A stretch of DNA of 35,218 bases from Nitrospirota bacterium (GCA_016213935.1 JACQZG010000005.1:6353-41570); one strand, 5' to 3'. Counted from the first letter of the stretch, positions 25,449 through 34,742 are shown. Numbers and translations are program-made. The notes: generated from the letters alone by a model not told the origin.

Positions 25449-26705
25449 ATGCATGACTTTAAATACAAAAAATCAGAGCTTTTTGCCGAGAACGTGCCTG
25501 CCAGAAAGATCGCGGAGGAGGTCGGAACGCCTGTATATATTTACAGCCGCAATACACTGCTCCGGCATCTGAACGCGTACAAAAACGCTTTTAAAAAACA
25601 TCCTCATATCATCTGCTTCGCGCTTAAAGCAAACTCCAACGGCGCGATACTCAGGCTTCTTGCGAAGAACGGCGCCGGCGCTGATGTCGTATCGGGAGGA
25701 GAGCTTTACCTCGCGCTGAAAGCAGGCATACCTTCGAATAAAATAGTTTATGCCGGCGTGGGGAAGAGCGCCGATGAAATAGCGTACGCGCTCAAGTCAA
25801 AAATTCTTATGTTCAACGTAGAGTCATCCGATGAACTGAATGCCATCAACGGCATCGCTAAAAAACTTAAGGTCAAAGCCCCGATAGCTCTCAGGGTGAA
25901 CCCCGACATCGACCCAAAGACACACCCTTACATCTCGACAGGGTTAATAGAGAGTAAATTCGGCATACCTATCAAAGACGCAGTTGAGAATTACTCCGTG
26001 GCAAGCAGGCTTCCGAATATTGAAATACTCGGAATACATAAACACATAGGTTCCCAGATAACTGAGGTGAGGCCTTTTGTCGACGCCTTGAAAAAAGTCG
26101 TTGCTCTCGCTAAAAAACTTAATGATTGCGGGATTAATATCAGGTATCTCGATATCGGGGGAGGGCTTGGGATAAATTACAACAACGATTCTCCGCCTCT
26201 TCCCAAAGAGCTCTCAAAAGCGCTTCTCCCTTTCATGAATGCACAGAATCTTAAACTTATAATCGAACCGGGAAGGTCCATTGCCGGCAATGCGGGAGTG
26301 CTTATCACAAAAGCGCTTTATATAAAGCGGCATGCCAATAAAGAGTTTGTCATCGTGGACGCTGGCATGAACGATTTGATAAGACCCAGCTTATATAACG
26401 CGTACCATAATATAATTCATGTGATGAAAAATGCCCGTAAAAAAGTCACGGTTGATATTGTGGGGCCTATCTGCGAATCAGGCGACTATCTCGCTAAGAA
26501 CAGGAGAATAAACAGGGTTATTCAGGGTGATATGCTCTCCGTGATGAGCGCGGGCGCGTACGGCTTCACGATGAGTTCAACATATAACAGCAGGCCCAGG
26601 ATACCGGAGGTTCTGGTTAAAGGCAATAAATATTATGTGGTTCGGGAAAGAGAAGAATACAGCGATCTTGACAGCCGCGTAACACTGCCCGACTTTTTAA
26701 AATAA
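25449..26705 (+). CDS. lysA: Diaminopimelate decarboxylase LysA
   Basis: LysA removes CO2 from meso-diaminopimelate to give lysine and uses pyridoxal phosphate. FALKANSNGAILRLLAKNGAGADVVSGGEL carries the PLP Lys. HKHIGSQI, YLDIGGGLGINY and the Cys-Glu-Ser-Gly-Asp motif of GPICESGD (substrate and PLP binding) are all visible. A length of 418 aa is normal. The start is ATG 25449 with GGAATAAG upstream. It is the first gene of a lysine cluster; dapF follows after 1 nt. Confidence 0.97.
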   Translation: MHDFKYKKSELFAENVPARKIAEEVGTPVYIYSRNTLLRHLNAYKNAFKKHPHIICFALKANSNGAILRLLAKNGAGADVVSGGELYLALKAGIPSNKIVYAGVGKSADEIAYALKSKILMFNVESSDELNAINGIAKKLKVKAPIALRVNPDIDPKTHPYISTGLIESKFGIPIKDAVENYSVASRLPNIEILGIHKHIGSQITEVRPFVDALKKVVALAKKLNDCGINIRYLDIGGGLGINYNNDSPPLPKELSKALLPFMNAQNLKLIIEPGRSIAGNAGVLITKALYIKRHANKEFVIVDAGMNDLIRPSLYNAYHNIIHVMKNARKKVTVDIVGPICESGDYLAKNRRINRVIQGDMLSVMSAGAYGFTMSSTYNSRPRIPEVLVKGNKYYVVREREEYSDLDSRVTLPDFLK

Positions 26706-26706
26706 C

Positions 26707-27543
26707 ATGAAGATGGAATTCACGAAGATGCACGGCCTCGGGAATGATTTTGTCATTCTTGACGACAGAAAAGGCCGTTTGAAAAATATTCAAAAACTTG
26801 CTGTCAGGCTGTGCGACCGACGGCACGGAGTCGGGGCTGACCAACTGCTTATCCTGAAGACTTCCCAAAAAGCCGATTTCAAAATGCTGATTTTTAATTC
26901 AGACGGTTCTGAAGTTGAAATGTGCGGAAACGGCGTCAGGTGCGTGGCAAAATACATTTGGGATAAAAATATTAAAAAGCAGCGGTTGGCAATAGAAACT
27001 CTCGCAGGCATAATCTATCCTGAGAAGTGCGGTTTCGGGATAAAGGTTGATATGGGAAAACCGGAATTAAGTCCCAAAATGATCCCACTGAAGTTTTCAG
27101 GCATTAAAAGCCGGGTGTCACCTTTGGTTAATTATCCGTTAAAAATAAATAACAGAAATTACCGCATAACATGTGTCTCTATGGGAAACCCGCACGCAGT
27201 CATCGTTGTGAATAATCTTGATAACGCCCCTGTTGAGGCCGTTGGCTCCGTTATAGAGAGGCACCGCCTCTTCCCAAACAGGACGAATGTTGAATTTATC
27301 CAGATTCTGAATAATAAAAACATCAGAATGCGCGTATGGGAAAGAGGCGCCGGCGAGACAACAGCTTGCGGTACGGGTGCATCCGCGGCAGTTGTTGCTT
27401 CGTCACTACTTGGCCTTACCGAAAGAAGAGTTTCTGTTCATTTGAAATATGGGAAGCTCCTGATTTATTGGCCGGAAAAAGAGAACCATGTTTATATGAC
27501 AGGGCCTGCTGCGAAAGTATTTGAAGGCACGATTGAAATTTAG
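26707..27543 (+). CDS. dapF: Diaminopimelate epimerase DapF
   Basis: DapF interconverts LL- and meso-diaminopimelate. [16 protein letters not shown] opens the protein. The two catalytic Cys sit in [17 protein letters not shown] and [16 protein letters not shown] length of 278 aa is typical. The gene starts 1 nt after the lysA stop and yacG follows after 25 nt, so all are likely one operon. Confidence 0.97.
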   Translation: MKMEFTKMHGLGNDFVILDDRKGRLKNIQKLAVRLCDRRHGVGADQLLILKTSQKADFKMLIFNSDGSEVEMCGNGVRCVAKYIWDKNIKKQRLAIETLAGIIYPEKCGFGIKVDMGKPELSPKMIPLKFSGIKSRVSPLVNYPLKINNRNYRITCVSMGNPHAVIVVNNLDNAPVEAVGSVIERHRLFPNRTNVEFIQILNNKNIRMRVWERGAGETTACGTGASAAVVASSLLGLTERRVSVHLKYGKLLIYWPEKENHVYMTGPAAKVFEGTIEI

Positions 27544-27568
27544 AGTTAACAAGGAACTCGCCGCGTCC

Positions 27569-27751
27569 ATGACAATCATCTGCCCTTATTGTAAAATGAT
27601 AACGACATGGGAGGAGAACCCTCACAGACCATTCTGCTCGGAAAGATGCAGGCTTATTGACCTTGGCAAATGGGCGTCAGGTGAGTATGTAATCAAAGGG
27701 GATGTGAAGTTCGAATCAATTCCATCTGAAAGGGAGAATGAAAATGATTAA
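27569..27751 (+). CDS. yacG: DNA gyrase inhibitor-type zinc protein YacG
   Basis: The 60-residue product has CPYC (Cys5, Cys8) and FCSERC (Cys23, Cys27), followed by [15 protein letters not shown], the family signature of YacG, a zinc-binding inhibitor of DNA gyrase in Escherichia coli. I choose ATG 27569; a longer frame from TTG 27521 overlaps dapF and adds a non-conserved head. The last 8 nt overlap dapB. It occupies the place where dapA is often found between dapF and dapB. Confidence 0.88.
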   Translation: MTIICPYCKMITTWEENPHRPFCSERCRLIDLGKWASGEYVIKGDVKFESIPSERENEND

Positions 27752-28550
27752 CATAATCGTATCGGGCGCCGCCGGTAAGATGGGCTCAAGAATCGTAGCG
27801 CTTGCGCATTCAAACCGGAAGATCAAAATGATAGGGGCTCTGGAGAATAAGAATCATCCTAAAACAGGCTCTGACGCAGGCCAAGCCGCGGGAATAGGCA
27901 ATATAGGTATCACAATCTCGGCGGATCTCAATGAAATTAAAGAGAAAGCTGATGTCATAATTGATTTTTCCACTCCCGAATCAAGCGTTGAATTGGCAAA
28001 AAGAGCTGCCGAAAAAGGCATCGCGATGGTTATTGGAACAACAGGCCTCACATTTGAACAGACAGCGTCTATTAAATCACACACACATAAAATACCGTGC
28101 GTGCTTTCTCCCAACATGAGCGTCGGCGTTAACCTTCTTTTACGGGTGCTGCATGACGTTGCCGCCGTCCTCGGAGATGATTATGATGTTGAGGTCATAG
28201 AAGCACACCACAGATTAAAGAAAGACGCTCCTTCGGGCACTGCCATTCGTATTGCACAGGCGCTTGCCGATGCCTTACACAGAGACCTTGAAAAAACAGC
28301 CGTGTATACAAGAAAAGGGATCATTGGGGAAAGGACGAATAAAGAGATAGGAATTCAAACGATACGCGCGGGTGATATTGTCGGAGAACATACTGTATTG
28401 TTCGGCGGCATAGGCGAAAGGATAGAGATAACCCATAAAGCATCGAGCAGAGACACATTCGCGGCCGGTGCTATTAAAGCCGCGATATGGATTTCAGTCA
28501 GAAAACAGGGTTTCTACGATATGCAAGATGTATTGGACCTTAAGAGATAA
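27744..28550 (+). CDS. dapB: 4-hydroxy-tetrahydrodipicolinate reductase DapB
   Basis: DapB makes tetrahydrodipicolinate in the lysine/diaminopimelate pathway. [19 protein letters not shown] is the NAD(P)H-binding motif. [48 protein letters not shown] (catalytic His, Lys and the substrate loop) and [20 protein letters not shown] follow. I use ATG 27744 because the ribosome binding site GGGAG is then 7 nt away; ATG 27738 is too close to it. Length 268 aa. It overlaps yacG. Confidence 0.96.
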   Translation: MINIIVSGAAGKMGSRIVALAHSNRKIKMIGALENKNHPKTGSDAGQAAGIGNIGITISADLNEIKEKADVIIDFSTPESSVELAKRAAEKGIAMVIGTTGLTFEQTASIKSHTHKIPCVLSPNMSVGVNLLLRVLHDVAAVLGDDYDVEVIEAHHRLKKDAPSGTAIRIAQALADALHRDLEKTAVYTRKGIIGERTNKEIGIQTIRAGDIVGEHTVLFGGIGERIEITHKASSRDTFAAGAIKAAIWISVRKQGFYDMQDVLDLKR

Positions 28551-28621
28551 AAGTTAACTTCATAGCGTTATTATCATTGGGATTATTAAATTCATTTTAA
28601 ATTGCTGCAAGTGTTGATTTA

Positions 28622-28810
28622 ATGAAAAAAGAAAAAGATCGTTTCAGATGCAAAGCCTGCGGCGGGCAGCTTAAGCTCTCAATAGGCTGAAAAAGCACAA
28701 ACCTAACCTGCATGGATTGCGGGCAAACTTATATGATTCATGAATACATACAGGAAATGAAAGATACTGACTGGGCTAAACTGTCTGACAGGCCCTGCAA
28801 CAGGGTATAA
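28622..28810 (+). CDS. Candidate small selenoprotein with dual CXXC motifs (in-frame TGA at codon 23)
   Basis: Read through the TGA at 28688-28690, this 62-residue frame begins MKKEKDRFRCKACGGQLKLSIG, then the TGA residue, then KSTNLTCMDCGQTYMIHEYI and a tail ending DRPCNRV. It carries CXXC at residues 10-13 and 30-33, the TGA at 23, and a further Cys59. The reading frame stays sensible on both sides, with no frameshift. A hairpin follows the TGA in the position expected for a bacterial SECIS. I recall small dual-CXXC (seleno)protein families with this layout; the exact match is from memory. No strong ribosome binding site precedes ATG 28622. The alternative is a pseudogene of a zinc-ribbon protein. 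Confidence 0.65.
28688..28723 (+). promoter_or_regulatory. TGA codon with SECIS-like hairpin
   Basis: TGA (28688-28690) is followed by a stem CCTGCA (28707-28712) and TGCGGG (28718-28723) with loop TGGAT (28713-28717). All six pairs form, one of them G-U. The loop begins 22 nt after the TGA, within the spacing of bacterial SECIS elements, and G is among the first two loop bases. Confidence 0.55.
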
Positions 28811-28866
28811 CTTTTCTCCGCCTTTTCATGTCACCGGCTTCACAGGAAGCATCGTTCCTGAATAGT

Positions 28867-28896
28867 TTGACAAATAAACGCATAGTTCTATATTAT
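28867..28896 (+). promoter_or_regulatory. Sigma-70 promoter of rplM-rpsI
   Basis: TTGACA (28867-28872, full consensus) and TATTAT (28891-28896) have an 18-nt spacer and lie 44 nt before rplM. It separates the ribosomal genes from the dapB side. Confidence 0.7.
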
Positions 28897-28940
28897 ATAT
28901 CCTTAAATTATTAAGAACTTATTGTGAGGATAATGGATAA

Positions 28941-29375
28941 ATGAAGACCATATTTATGAAAAAAAATGACGCGGCCAAAAAATGGTATCTTGTTGACGCT
29001 GACGGGCAGGTTCTCGGAAGGCTGGCGGCGAGAGTCGCTTCAGTATTGCGAGGCAAATCTAACGTCAGTTATACCCCCAATACAGATACCGGAGACGGGG
29101 TTGTAATTATAAACGCCGAGAAAATCCGGCTGACGGGGAAAAAGCTTGAAAAAAAGAGTTATATACACCATTCAGGCTATCCCGGGGGCTTAAAAAAAGA
29201 GCATGCAAAAGATTTATATAAGAACAATCCTGAAAAACTCTTTTGCTCGGCAGTTCGTGGAATGCTTCCAAAAAATTCTCTTGGAAGAGAACAGATGTTA
29301 AAACTTAAGGTATACAGAGGCAGCAAACATCCTCATGACGCGCAAAAACCAGAACCTCTGATTCTGACTAAATAA
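28941..29375 (+). CDS. rplM: 50S ribosomal protein L13
   Basis: L13 is an early assembly protein of the large subunit. The 144-aa product has [57 protein letters not shown] and [34 protein letters not shown], all characteristic. The start is ATG 28941 with GAGGA 10 nt upstream. The rpsI gene follows 15 nt later, as in most bacteria. Confidence 0.98.
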   Translation: MKTIFMKKNDAAKKWYLVDADGQVLGRLAARVASVLRGKSNVSYTPNTDTGDGVVIINAEKIRLTGKKLEKKSYIHHSGYPGGLKKEHAKDLYKNNPEKLFCSAVRGMLPKNSLGREQMLKLKVYRGSKHPHDAQKPEPLILTK

Positions 29376-29390
29376 GGAGTCTTAAAACTA

Positions 29391-29783
29391 ATGGCGGAAA
29401 TACGATATAACGCAACCGGCAGAAGAAAAAATTCAATAGCGCAGGTATTCCTTAAGCCAGGCGCGGGTAATATAACAATCAATAATAAACCGCTGGATAA
29501 ATACTTTCCCTTTGAAACCATGAAAATGGTTGTTCAACAGCCTCTTAATACCGTGTCAGTGAACGGCAAATATGATGTTAATATCAGGGTTAAGGGAGGA
29601 GGGGTAAGCGGACAGGCGGGGGCAATAAAACACGGCATCGCACGAGCCTTGGTCAAGGTCAATTCCGACTTCAGACCCCCTTTAAAAAAAGAAGGTTTTT
29701 TAACAAGAGACCCGCGTGCTGTGGAGAGAAAAAAGTACGGGCAAAAAGGCGCGAGAGCGCGTTTCCAGTTCTCGAAGAGATAA
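29391..29783 (+). CDS. rpsI: 30S ribosomal protein S9
   Basis: S9 binds 16S rRNA and its C-terminal tail reaches the P-site tRNA. The 130-aa product begins [24 protein letters not shown] and ends with the basic tail [19 protein letters not shown] lies before ATG 29391. It forms the standard rplM-rpsI pair; argC starts 41 nt further on. Confidence 0.98.
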   Translation: MAEIRYNATGRRKNSIAQVFLKPGAGNITINNKPLDKYFPFETMKMVVQQPLNTVSVNGKYDVNIRVKGGGVSGQAGAIKHGIARALVKVNSDFRPPLKKEGFLTRDPRAVERKKYGQKGARARFQFSKR

Positions 29784-29824
29784 TCTCAGTTCTTTACATT
29801 ATTTGCTTGACATTCGTCCTTTAA

Positions 29825-30871
29825 ATGATAAAAGTCGCTATCTTTGGGGGCAGCGGGTACACTGGCGGTGAGTTGATAAGAATTTTACATCACCACCGAA
29901 ACGCCGAAATCACTGCGGTCACGTCAGAACGTTTGGCCGGCACGCCTGTTTCAGATACTATCCGTAATTTAAAAGACTTTCATCTTAACTTCGAAAAACC
30001 AGATCTTAAAGCCATCACTAAAAAAGCTGACCTTTTCTTTCTCTGTCTTCCCCATAAGACATCTCAGAAAATTGTTTCGCATCTTAACAAAGCGGGGAAA
30101 AAAGTCATTGACCTTTCGGCGGATTTCAGGCTTAAAGACATAAAAACATACAAAGCCTGGTACCATAACGAACATCTTTACCCCTCGCTTCTGAAAAACG
30201 CTGTTTACGGCCTGCCAGAAATTTACAGGGAAACGATAAAGTCAGCTTCGATAATCGCTAATCCAGGATGTTACCCCACATCAGCAATCCTCGCATTAGC
30301 CCCGGTCATAGGCAAAAATTTTGTTGATGCCGATTCCATAATTATAGATTCGAAATCCGGCGTATCAGGCGCGGGCAGAAAGCCCTCACAACCTTTCATG
30401 TTCTGTGAAGTAAATGAATCCATAAAGGCCTATGCCGTTTCCAGCCACAGGCATACTCCTGAAATAGAGCAGGAACTAAGCAATATCTCCACCAGAAAGA
30501 TCAAAGTCATTTTCACACCGCATCTTATCCCCATGGACAGGGGGATACTCAGTACTGTTTATATCAGGGTTAAAAAAAACGTGGACATTGCAGCCATTCA
30601 TAAACTTTACAGAGAATTCTATAGAAGCGAGCCATTTGTAAGAGTGCTCAATAATGGATTATACCCAACCACAAAAGCTGTAGCAGGCAGCAATTACTGC
30701 GATATCTCTGTTTTTTTAGATAATAGAAGCAAAAACAACAACGTTCTCATCATACTTAGCGCAATAGACAATTTACTTAAAGGCGCTTCAAGCCAGGCCG
30801 TGCAGAACATGAATATAATGTGCGGCTTTGATGAAACTGAAGGGCTAATGACTCCTTCTCTTTTTCCCTAA
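29825..30871 (+). CDS. argC: N-acetyl-gamma-glutamyl-phosphate reductase ArgC
   Basis: ArgC makes N-acetylglutamate semialdehyde in arginine synthesis. VAIFGGSGYTGGELIRILHHH is the NADP-binding start, IANPGCYPTSAILALAPV has the catalytic Cys, and SGVSGAGRKPSQPFMFCEV, YAVSSHRHTPEI and TPHLIPMDRGILSTVYI are family motifs. A length of 348 aa is normal. No Shine-Dalgarno sequence precedes ATG 29825, so it may be read through from rpsI. argJ follows 4 nt after the stop. Confidence 0.97.
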   Translation: MIKVAIFGGSGYTGGELIRILHHHRNAEITAVTSERLAGTPVSDTIRNLKDFHLNFEKPDLKAITKKADLFFLCLPHKTSQKIVSHLNKAGKKVIDLSADFRLKDIKTYKAWYHNEHLYPSLLKNAVYGLPEIYRETIKSASIIANPGCYPTSAILALAPVIGKNFVDADSIIIDSKSGVSGAGRKPSQPFMFCEVNESIKAYAVSSHRHTPEIEQELSNISTRKIKVIFTPHLIPMDRGILSTVYIRVKKNVDIAAIHKLYREFYRSEPFVRVLNNGLYPTTKAVAGSNYCDISVFLDNRSKNNNVLIILSAIDNLLKGASSQAVQNMNIMCGFDETEGLMTPSLFP

Positions 30872-30875
30872 CTGA

Positions 30876-32081
30876 ATGAAAGAGATTCCCCTCAATAAGA
30901 AATATTTCATTCCCGGATTTAAATTTTCGGCAATACCGGCCGGCATTAAAAAAAGGAGCAAAAAACCTGACCTGTCAATTATATATTCAGAAAAACCCTC
31001 AACAGTTGCAGGAGTATTTACCACAAACAAAATCAAGGCAGCTCCAGTGAAACTGGATATAAAAAGAATCAAATCCAATAAAGGGCAGGCAATTATCATA
31101 AACAGCGGGAATGCAAACGCTTGCACAGGAGAAAAGGGGTTCATTGATGCTGAAGAAATCACGACTCTCACAGCTAACGAACTTAATATATCTAAAGAAC
31201 TTGTTTATGTTTCATCAACCGGAATAATTGGAAGGCCGCTTCCCATGGCAAAAATAAGAAAAGCGATACCTGAGGCCGTAAATAACTTATCTCCTTATTC
31301 CTTAGAAAAAGTTGCTAATGCCATAATGACCACTGACACTTTCCCTAAAATTCTTATCAGGAAAATAAATATCGGGGGAAAGACTGGGACGATAGCCGGA
31401 ATCGCCAAAGGATCGGGGATGATATCACCAAATATGGCAACGATGCTAAGTTATATTGTGACAGATATATATATATCCACGAATGCCCTAAAACATGCCC
31501 TGACCAATGCTGCAAGAACATCATTCAACAGGCTCGTAGTTGATAATGACATGAGCACTAACGATACTTTGATGATAATGGCAAACGGAATGCTCGGTAA
31601 TAAATCTATAACATTACAATCACCTCAGTATAAGGTTTTTGAAAATGCGTTAAACGGCCTCTCCCGTGAGCTTGCGAAAATGATTGCAATAGACGGAGAA
31701 GGCGCCACTAAATTTATTGAGATCATTGTAACTGGGGCAAAAAAAGAAGCTGATGCTGAAAAAATAGCCAGAGCAATAGCTACCTCAATGCTTGTGAAGA
31801 CGGCAATTTACGGAAATGACCCAAATTGGGGCAGAATAATAGCTGCTATCGGTTATGCCGGGGTAGAAATAGCTGAAAATAAGATCAGTATTTTCATTAA
31901 TAATTGTCAGATCGTTATTAACGGCGTTAGTAATCCCAAAGCGAGAACCTCGCGCAGCCTCTTTGCTGATAAAGAAATAACAATTACCGTTGACTTGCGA
32001 CTTGGTAATAAGAGCGCTGATTTCTTTACATGCGACCTTACCGAAAAATACATAAAAATCAATGCCGAATACAGCACTTGA
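30876..32081 (+). CDS. argJ: Arginine biosynthesis protein ArgJ (glutamate/ornithine N-acetyltransferase)
   Basis: ArgJ transfers the acetyl group from N-acetylornithine to glutamate and so recycles it. The 401-aa proenzyme has INSGNANACTGEKG, AKGSGMISPNMATMLSYIVTD with the Ala-Thr autocleavage site that exposes the nucleophilic Thr, and AIYGNDPNWGRIIAAIGYAG, all characteristic. It is downstream of argC by 4 nt and likely co-transcribed. The last codons overlap the promoter of the LysM gene. Whether it also acts as N-acetylglutamate synthase cannot be seen from sequence. Confidence 0.96.
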   Translation: MKEIPLNKKYFIPGFKFSAIPAGIKKRSKKPDLSIIYSEKPSTVAGVFTTNKIKAAPVKLDIKRIKSNKGQAIIINSGNANACTGEKGFIDAEEITTLTANELNISKELVYVSSTGIIGRPLPMAKIRKAIPEAVNNLSPYSLEKVANAIMTTDTFPKILIRKINIGGKTGTIAGIAKGSGMISPNMATMLSYIVTDIYISTNALKHALTNAARTSFNRLVVDNDMSTNDTLMIMANGMLGNKSITLQSPQYKVFENALNGLSRELAKMIAIDGEGATKFIEIIVTGAKKEADAEKIARAIATSMLVKTAIYGNDPNWGRIIAAIGYAGVEIAENKISIFINNCQIVINGVSNPKARTSRSLFADKEITITVDLRLGNKSADFFTCDLTEKYIKINAEYST

Positions 32082-32106
32082 CTCCAACAATCAGCCTTAA
32101 TATGAT
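32078..32106 (+). promoter_or_regulatory. Sigma-70 promoter of the LysM gene
   Basis: TTGACT (32078-32083) overlaps the argJ stop codon; TATGAT (32101-32106) follows after exactly 17 nt and lies 38 nt before ATG 32145. A GGAGG ribosome binding site comes next. Confidence 0.75.
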
Positions 32107-32144
32107 ATGATTATAACAAGACATAATTTAATGGAGGAATCCAA

Positions 32145-33125
32145 ATGAAAATAAAGTTATCTTTGCCTCTAATTATACTTGCACTTTTAATTAACTACGC
32201 AGCCGCCGATAGCTCTAACACAAATACTTACACTATAAAAAAGGGGGATACTTTATGGGATATATCCGGAAAAGAGTTAAAAGAACCCATGCTATGGCCC
32301 AAGTTGTGGAATTATAATCCACAGATTGCCAATCCTGACCTTATTTATCCGGGGAATAATATAACCATCCCATCCAGGGAAGAAATAATGCGTTCAAGCG
32401 GAGAAACGCAGTTACCCGTTGAATCTACTGACACAGAGATACCTAAACTGGAGTACCAGGCCGCCTCAACAACAGTGCCAGAAGGAACTAAATCGGAAGA
32501 AGAATATATTTTAAGTAAAAATAGTTACATATCAAGCGGCTGGATATCAAAAGAATATGAAAACATTGGAGAGATATTTTTTGCTGACAGAGGAAGAAAT
32601 ATTTTTGGCAAAACAGAGTCTGTATTTCTGAAAATAAAAGGTACGGTTTCTGTCGGAGATAAATTTCTATCGGTCAGAAAGATCAAAGAAATAAAACATC
32701 CTGTAAGAGGCGATAAACTCGGCTATCAAATAATAGTTTCAGGCCTTCTTGAAGTCACAGCAATAGAGAACAACGTGCCTAAGGCTAAAATCATTGAAGA
32801 TTTTGACAGCGTTCATGTTGGCGACAATATTATCGCTTATATCGATTCTGTGCCGCCAGTTCGTACTGAAAATGCAAGAACCCCGGACATAAATGGTTAT
32901 ATAGTCGGGTCCCGCTTTGATAACCATATGTCTTATAAAAATGATATTGTTTATCTTGACAAAGGAACTGCGGATGGTCTCATGGCTGGAGACATATTCT
33001 CGATTGAGGACCAAACTCCTATTGGATCCCTTCAGGTTATCTCTGCGCTAACCAATACTTCCGCTGCAATTATTTTAGATATCAACCAAGAAGTTGCAAT
33101 AGGCGATTCATGGGGCAGGAAATAG
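32145..33125 (+). CDS. Exported LysM-domain protein
   Basis: The 326-aa product has a signal peptide (MKIKLSLPLIILALLINYAAA), then one LysM domain at about residues 25-75 (NTYTIKKGDTLWDISGKELKEP and PGNNITIPSREEI), which binds peptidoglycan or chitin-like glycans. The rest (about 130-326) is a beta-rich region of two similar modules, the second with YLDKGTADGLMAGDIFSIEDQ; this resembles the small lipoprotein at 7202. No enzymatic motif is seen. It is probably a periplasmic cell-wall-binding protein of unknown role. It is expressed from its own promoter and converges on rpoD (20-nt gap). Confidence 0.9.
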   Translation: MKIKLSLPLIILALLINYAAADSSNTNTYTIKKGDTLWDISGKELKEPMLWPKLWNYNPQIANPDLIYPGNNITIPSREEIMRSSGETQLPVESTDTEIPKLEYQAASTTVPEGTKSEEEYILSKNSYISSGWISKEYENIGEIFFADRGRNIFGKTESVFLKIKGTVSVGDKFLSVRKIKEIKHPVRGDKLGYQIIVSGLLEVTAIENNVPKAKIIEDFDSVHVGDNIIAYIDSVPPVRTENARTPDINGYIVGSRFDNHMSYKNDIVYLDKGTADGLMAGDIFSIEDQTPIGSLQVISALTNTSAAIILDINQEVAIGDSWGRK

Positions 33126-33145
33126 GGAAGGAAAATACAAACGTA

Positions 33146-34570
33146 TTAAGTGCTTACCAATGTCTTAAGCGCCTTAAGTCTAGTTGGATGTTTAAGTTTT
33201 CTTAAAGCCTTTGCTTCTATCTGCCTCACTCTTTCTCTTGTAATGGCGAGATGCCTGCCGACCTCTTCAAGGGTATGATCCCTGTCAACTCCAATGCCAA
33301 ACCGCATTCTTATCACCTTTTCTTCTTTTGGAGTAAGGGTACCGAGCACTTTCTTTATATACCCTGATATTTCTTTTTTTTCAGCTTCAGTATATGGTGA
33401 AGGACTGGTTTTATCACCGATAAAATCCTCAAGCTCCGTATCCTCATCCCCAACGGGGGTTTGCAGGGCAATTGGGTCCTGAATCGCTCTGAAGACATCC
33501 TCAACTTTCCTCGTGGTCACTTCCAGCTTTTTCCCAATCTCTTCGTTCGAGGGTTCCCTGCCAAGCTCCTGGGTCAATTCTCTTGATGCCTTAGTGACCC
33601 TATTATAAAATTCCATCATATGAACAGGAACCCTTATTGTCTTAGTCTGATCTATAAGAGCTCTTGTGATTGCCTGCCTGATCCACCATGTAGCATATGT
33701 GCTAAACTTGTATCCTTTTTCATATTTAAATTTGTCAACAGCCTTCATCAGGCCAATGTTTCCTTCTTGAATAAGGTCCAAAAGCGGCAATCCTCTGCCA
33801 ACATAATTTTTAGCAATATTTACGACAAGTCTTAAATTCCTGGTAATCAATTCCCCTTTGGCTTCATGCACGAAAGCCTGTACTTTATAAATTCTATCCC
33901 ACATGATGAGCAAATCATCAACCCTGATTCCTACTTCAGCCTCAATTTTTGAATAAGCTTTTTTAACCTTATTTGATGTTTCCTCCATCTCATCAACTAA
34001 AGAATGCCTTATCCTTTTTTTGCTCTTTTCATGTTTAATCATTAGACCGATAGCTCTAAATGAACCGCCATATTTATTAAGCTTTCTATTTAGTTGTCTA
34101 ACATCCTCAACCAAAGACTGTATCTTTTTTAAAGCAAGATCAACTATCACATCGATTCTTTCGGATTCCTCTTCAAAGATTTCCGCATCAAATGGAACAG
34201 TCTTTTCAATTCGTTTTGCGATAGGAAGGCTCATTACTATGTCGATGATGATTGCTTTACCTTCCTCAAGTTTCTTGGCGAGTTCAACTTCTTCTGACTT
34301 TGTCAGAATTGAAATATCACCCATCGAGTGAAAATATGCCTGCACAAGATCTTCTGTCTTTTCATATCCTTGAACCTCCTCTTTCTCTAAAGGCTGGGAC
34401 TCCTCATCAACTATGTCAATTCCCATATCCTGAAGGAGGTCCATAAGATCTTCAATCTCATCGGGCGTAAAAAATTCTGATGGAAGCGCTTCATTTATCT
34501 CATCATAAGTAAGCACTCCTCTTTTTTTGCCGATTTCTATTATCTCTTCTATAATATCTCTTTCTTTCAT
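33146..34570 (-). CDS. rpoD: RNA polymerase primary sigma factor RpoD (sigma-70)
   Basis: The primary sigma factor directs housekeeping transcription. Visible in order: region 1.1 (residues 1-60, [21 protein letters not shown]), region 1.2 ([30 protein letters not shown]), a non-conserved stretch, regions 2.1-2.4 ([57 protein letters not shown]), region 3 and region 4 with the helix-turn-helix [21 protein letters not shown]. Length 474 aa is shorter than Escherichia coli RpoD because the non-conserved insert is reduced. ATG 34570 has no strong ribosome binding site. It is transcribed away from the rRNA gene behind a terminator. Confidence 0.96.
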   Translation of the reverse strand: MKERDIIEEIIEIGKKRGVLTYDEINEALPSEFFTPDEIEDLMDLLQDMGIDIVDEESQPLEKEEVQGYEKTEDLVQAYFHSMGDISILTKSEEVELAKKLEEGKAIIIDIVMSLPIAKRIEKTVPFDAEIFEEESERIDVIVDLALKKIQSLVEDVRQLNRKLNKYGGSFRAIGLMIKHEKSKKRIRHSLVDEMEETSNKVKKAYSKIEAEVGIRVDDLLIMWDRIYKVQAFVHEAKGELITRNLRLVVNIAKNYVGRGLPLLDLIQEGNIGLMKAVDKFKYEKGYKFSTYATWWIRQAITRALIDQTKTIRVPVHMMEFYNRVTKASRELTQELGREPSNEEIGKKLEVTTRKVEDVFRAIQDPIALQTPVGDEDTELEDFIGDKTSPSPYTEAEKKEISGYIKKVLGTLTPKEEKVIRMRFGIGVDRDHTLEEVGRHLAITRERVRQIEAKALRKLKHPTRLKALKTLVST

Positions 34571-34605
34571 GTTTATAATTTATTCTATTTGATGCATAAG
34601 TAATA

Positions 34606-34634
34606 ATTATATGCGAAATTTTAATAAATAACAA
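34606..34634 (-). promoter_or_regulatory. Sigma-70 promoter of rpoD
   Basis: Minus strand TTGTTA (34634-34629) and TATAAT (34611-34606) are separated by 17 nt, 35 nt before the rpoD start codon. It lies downstream of the rRNA terminator, giving rpoD its own promoter. Confidence 0.7.
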
Positions 34635-34673
34635 GGGATTTATTCTATTAATTTAACGCTTAACTTACAGCAT

Positions 34674-34698
34674 AAAAAAAGCCCACAAAAAAGTGGGC
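34674..34698 (-). terminator. Rho-independent terminator after the 23S rRNA gene
   Basis: On the minus strand GCCCAC, a TTTTTT loop and GTGGGC form a 6-bp stem, followed by seven T (34680-34674). It lies 45 nt after the 23S 3' end and upstream of rpoD, so it ends the rRNA transcript. Confidence 0.9.
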
Positions 34699-34742
34699 GG
34701 GGTATTTCTATGTGGTTTAATAATAAGTGGAATCTAAGTAAT

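Noticed and set aside
28688..28690. Simple pseudogene or sequencing error as full explanation of the TGA
   Set aside because: The frame, both CXXC motifs, the C-terminal Cys and the well-placed hairpin are all intact, so a Sec codon is preferred, though not proven.
28843..28860. Hairpin CAGGAA/TTCCTG after the candidate selenoprotein as terminator
   Set aside because: The stem is short and no T-run follows; it lies just upstream of the rplM promoter and may be chance.
29784..29824. Promoter for argC from TTGACA at about 29808
   Set aside because: The only -10 at a proper distance would fall inside the coding sequence, so read-through from rpsI is more likely.
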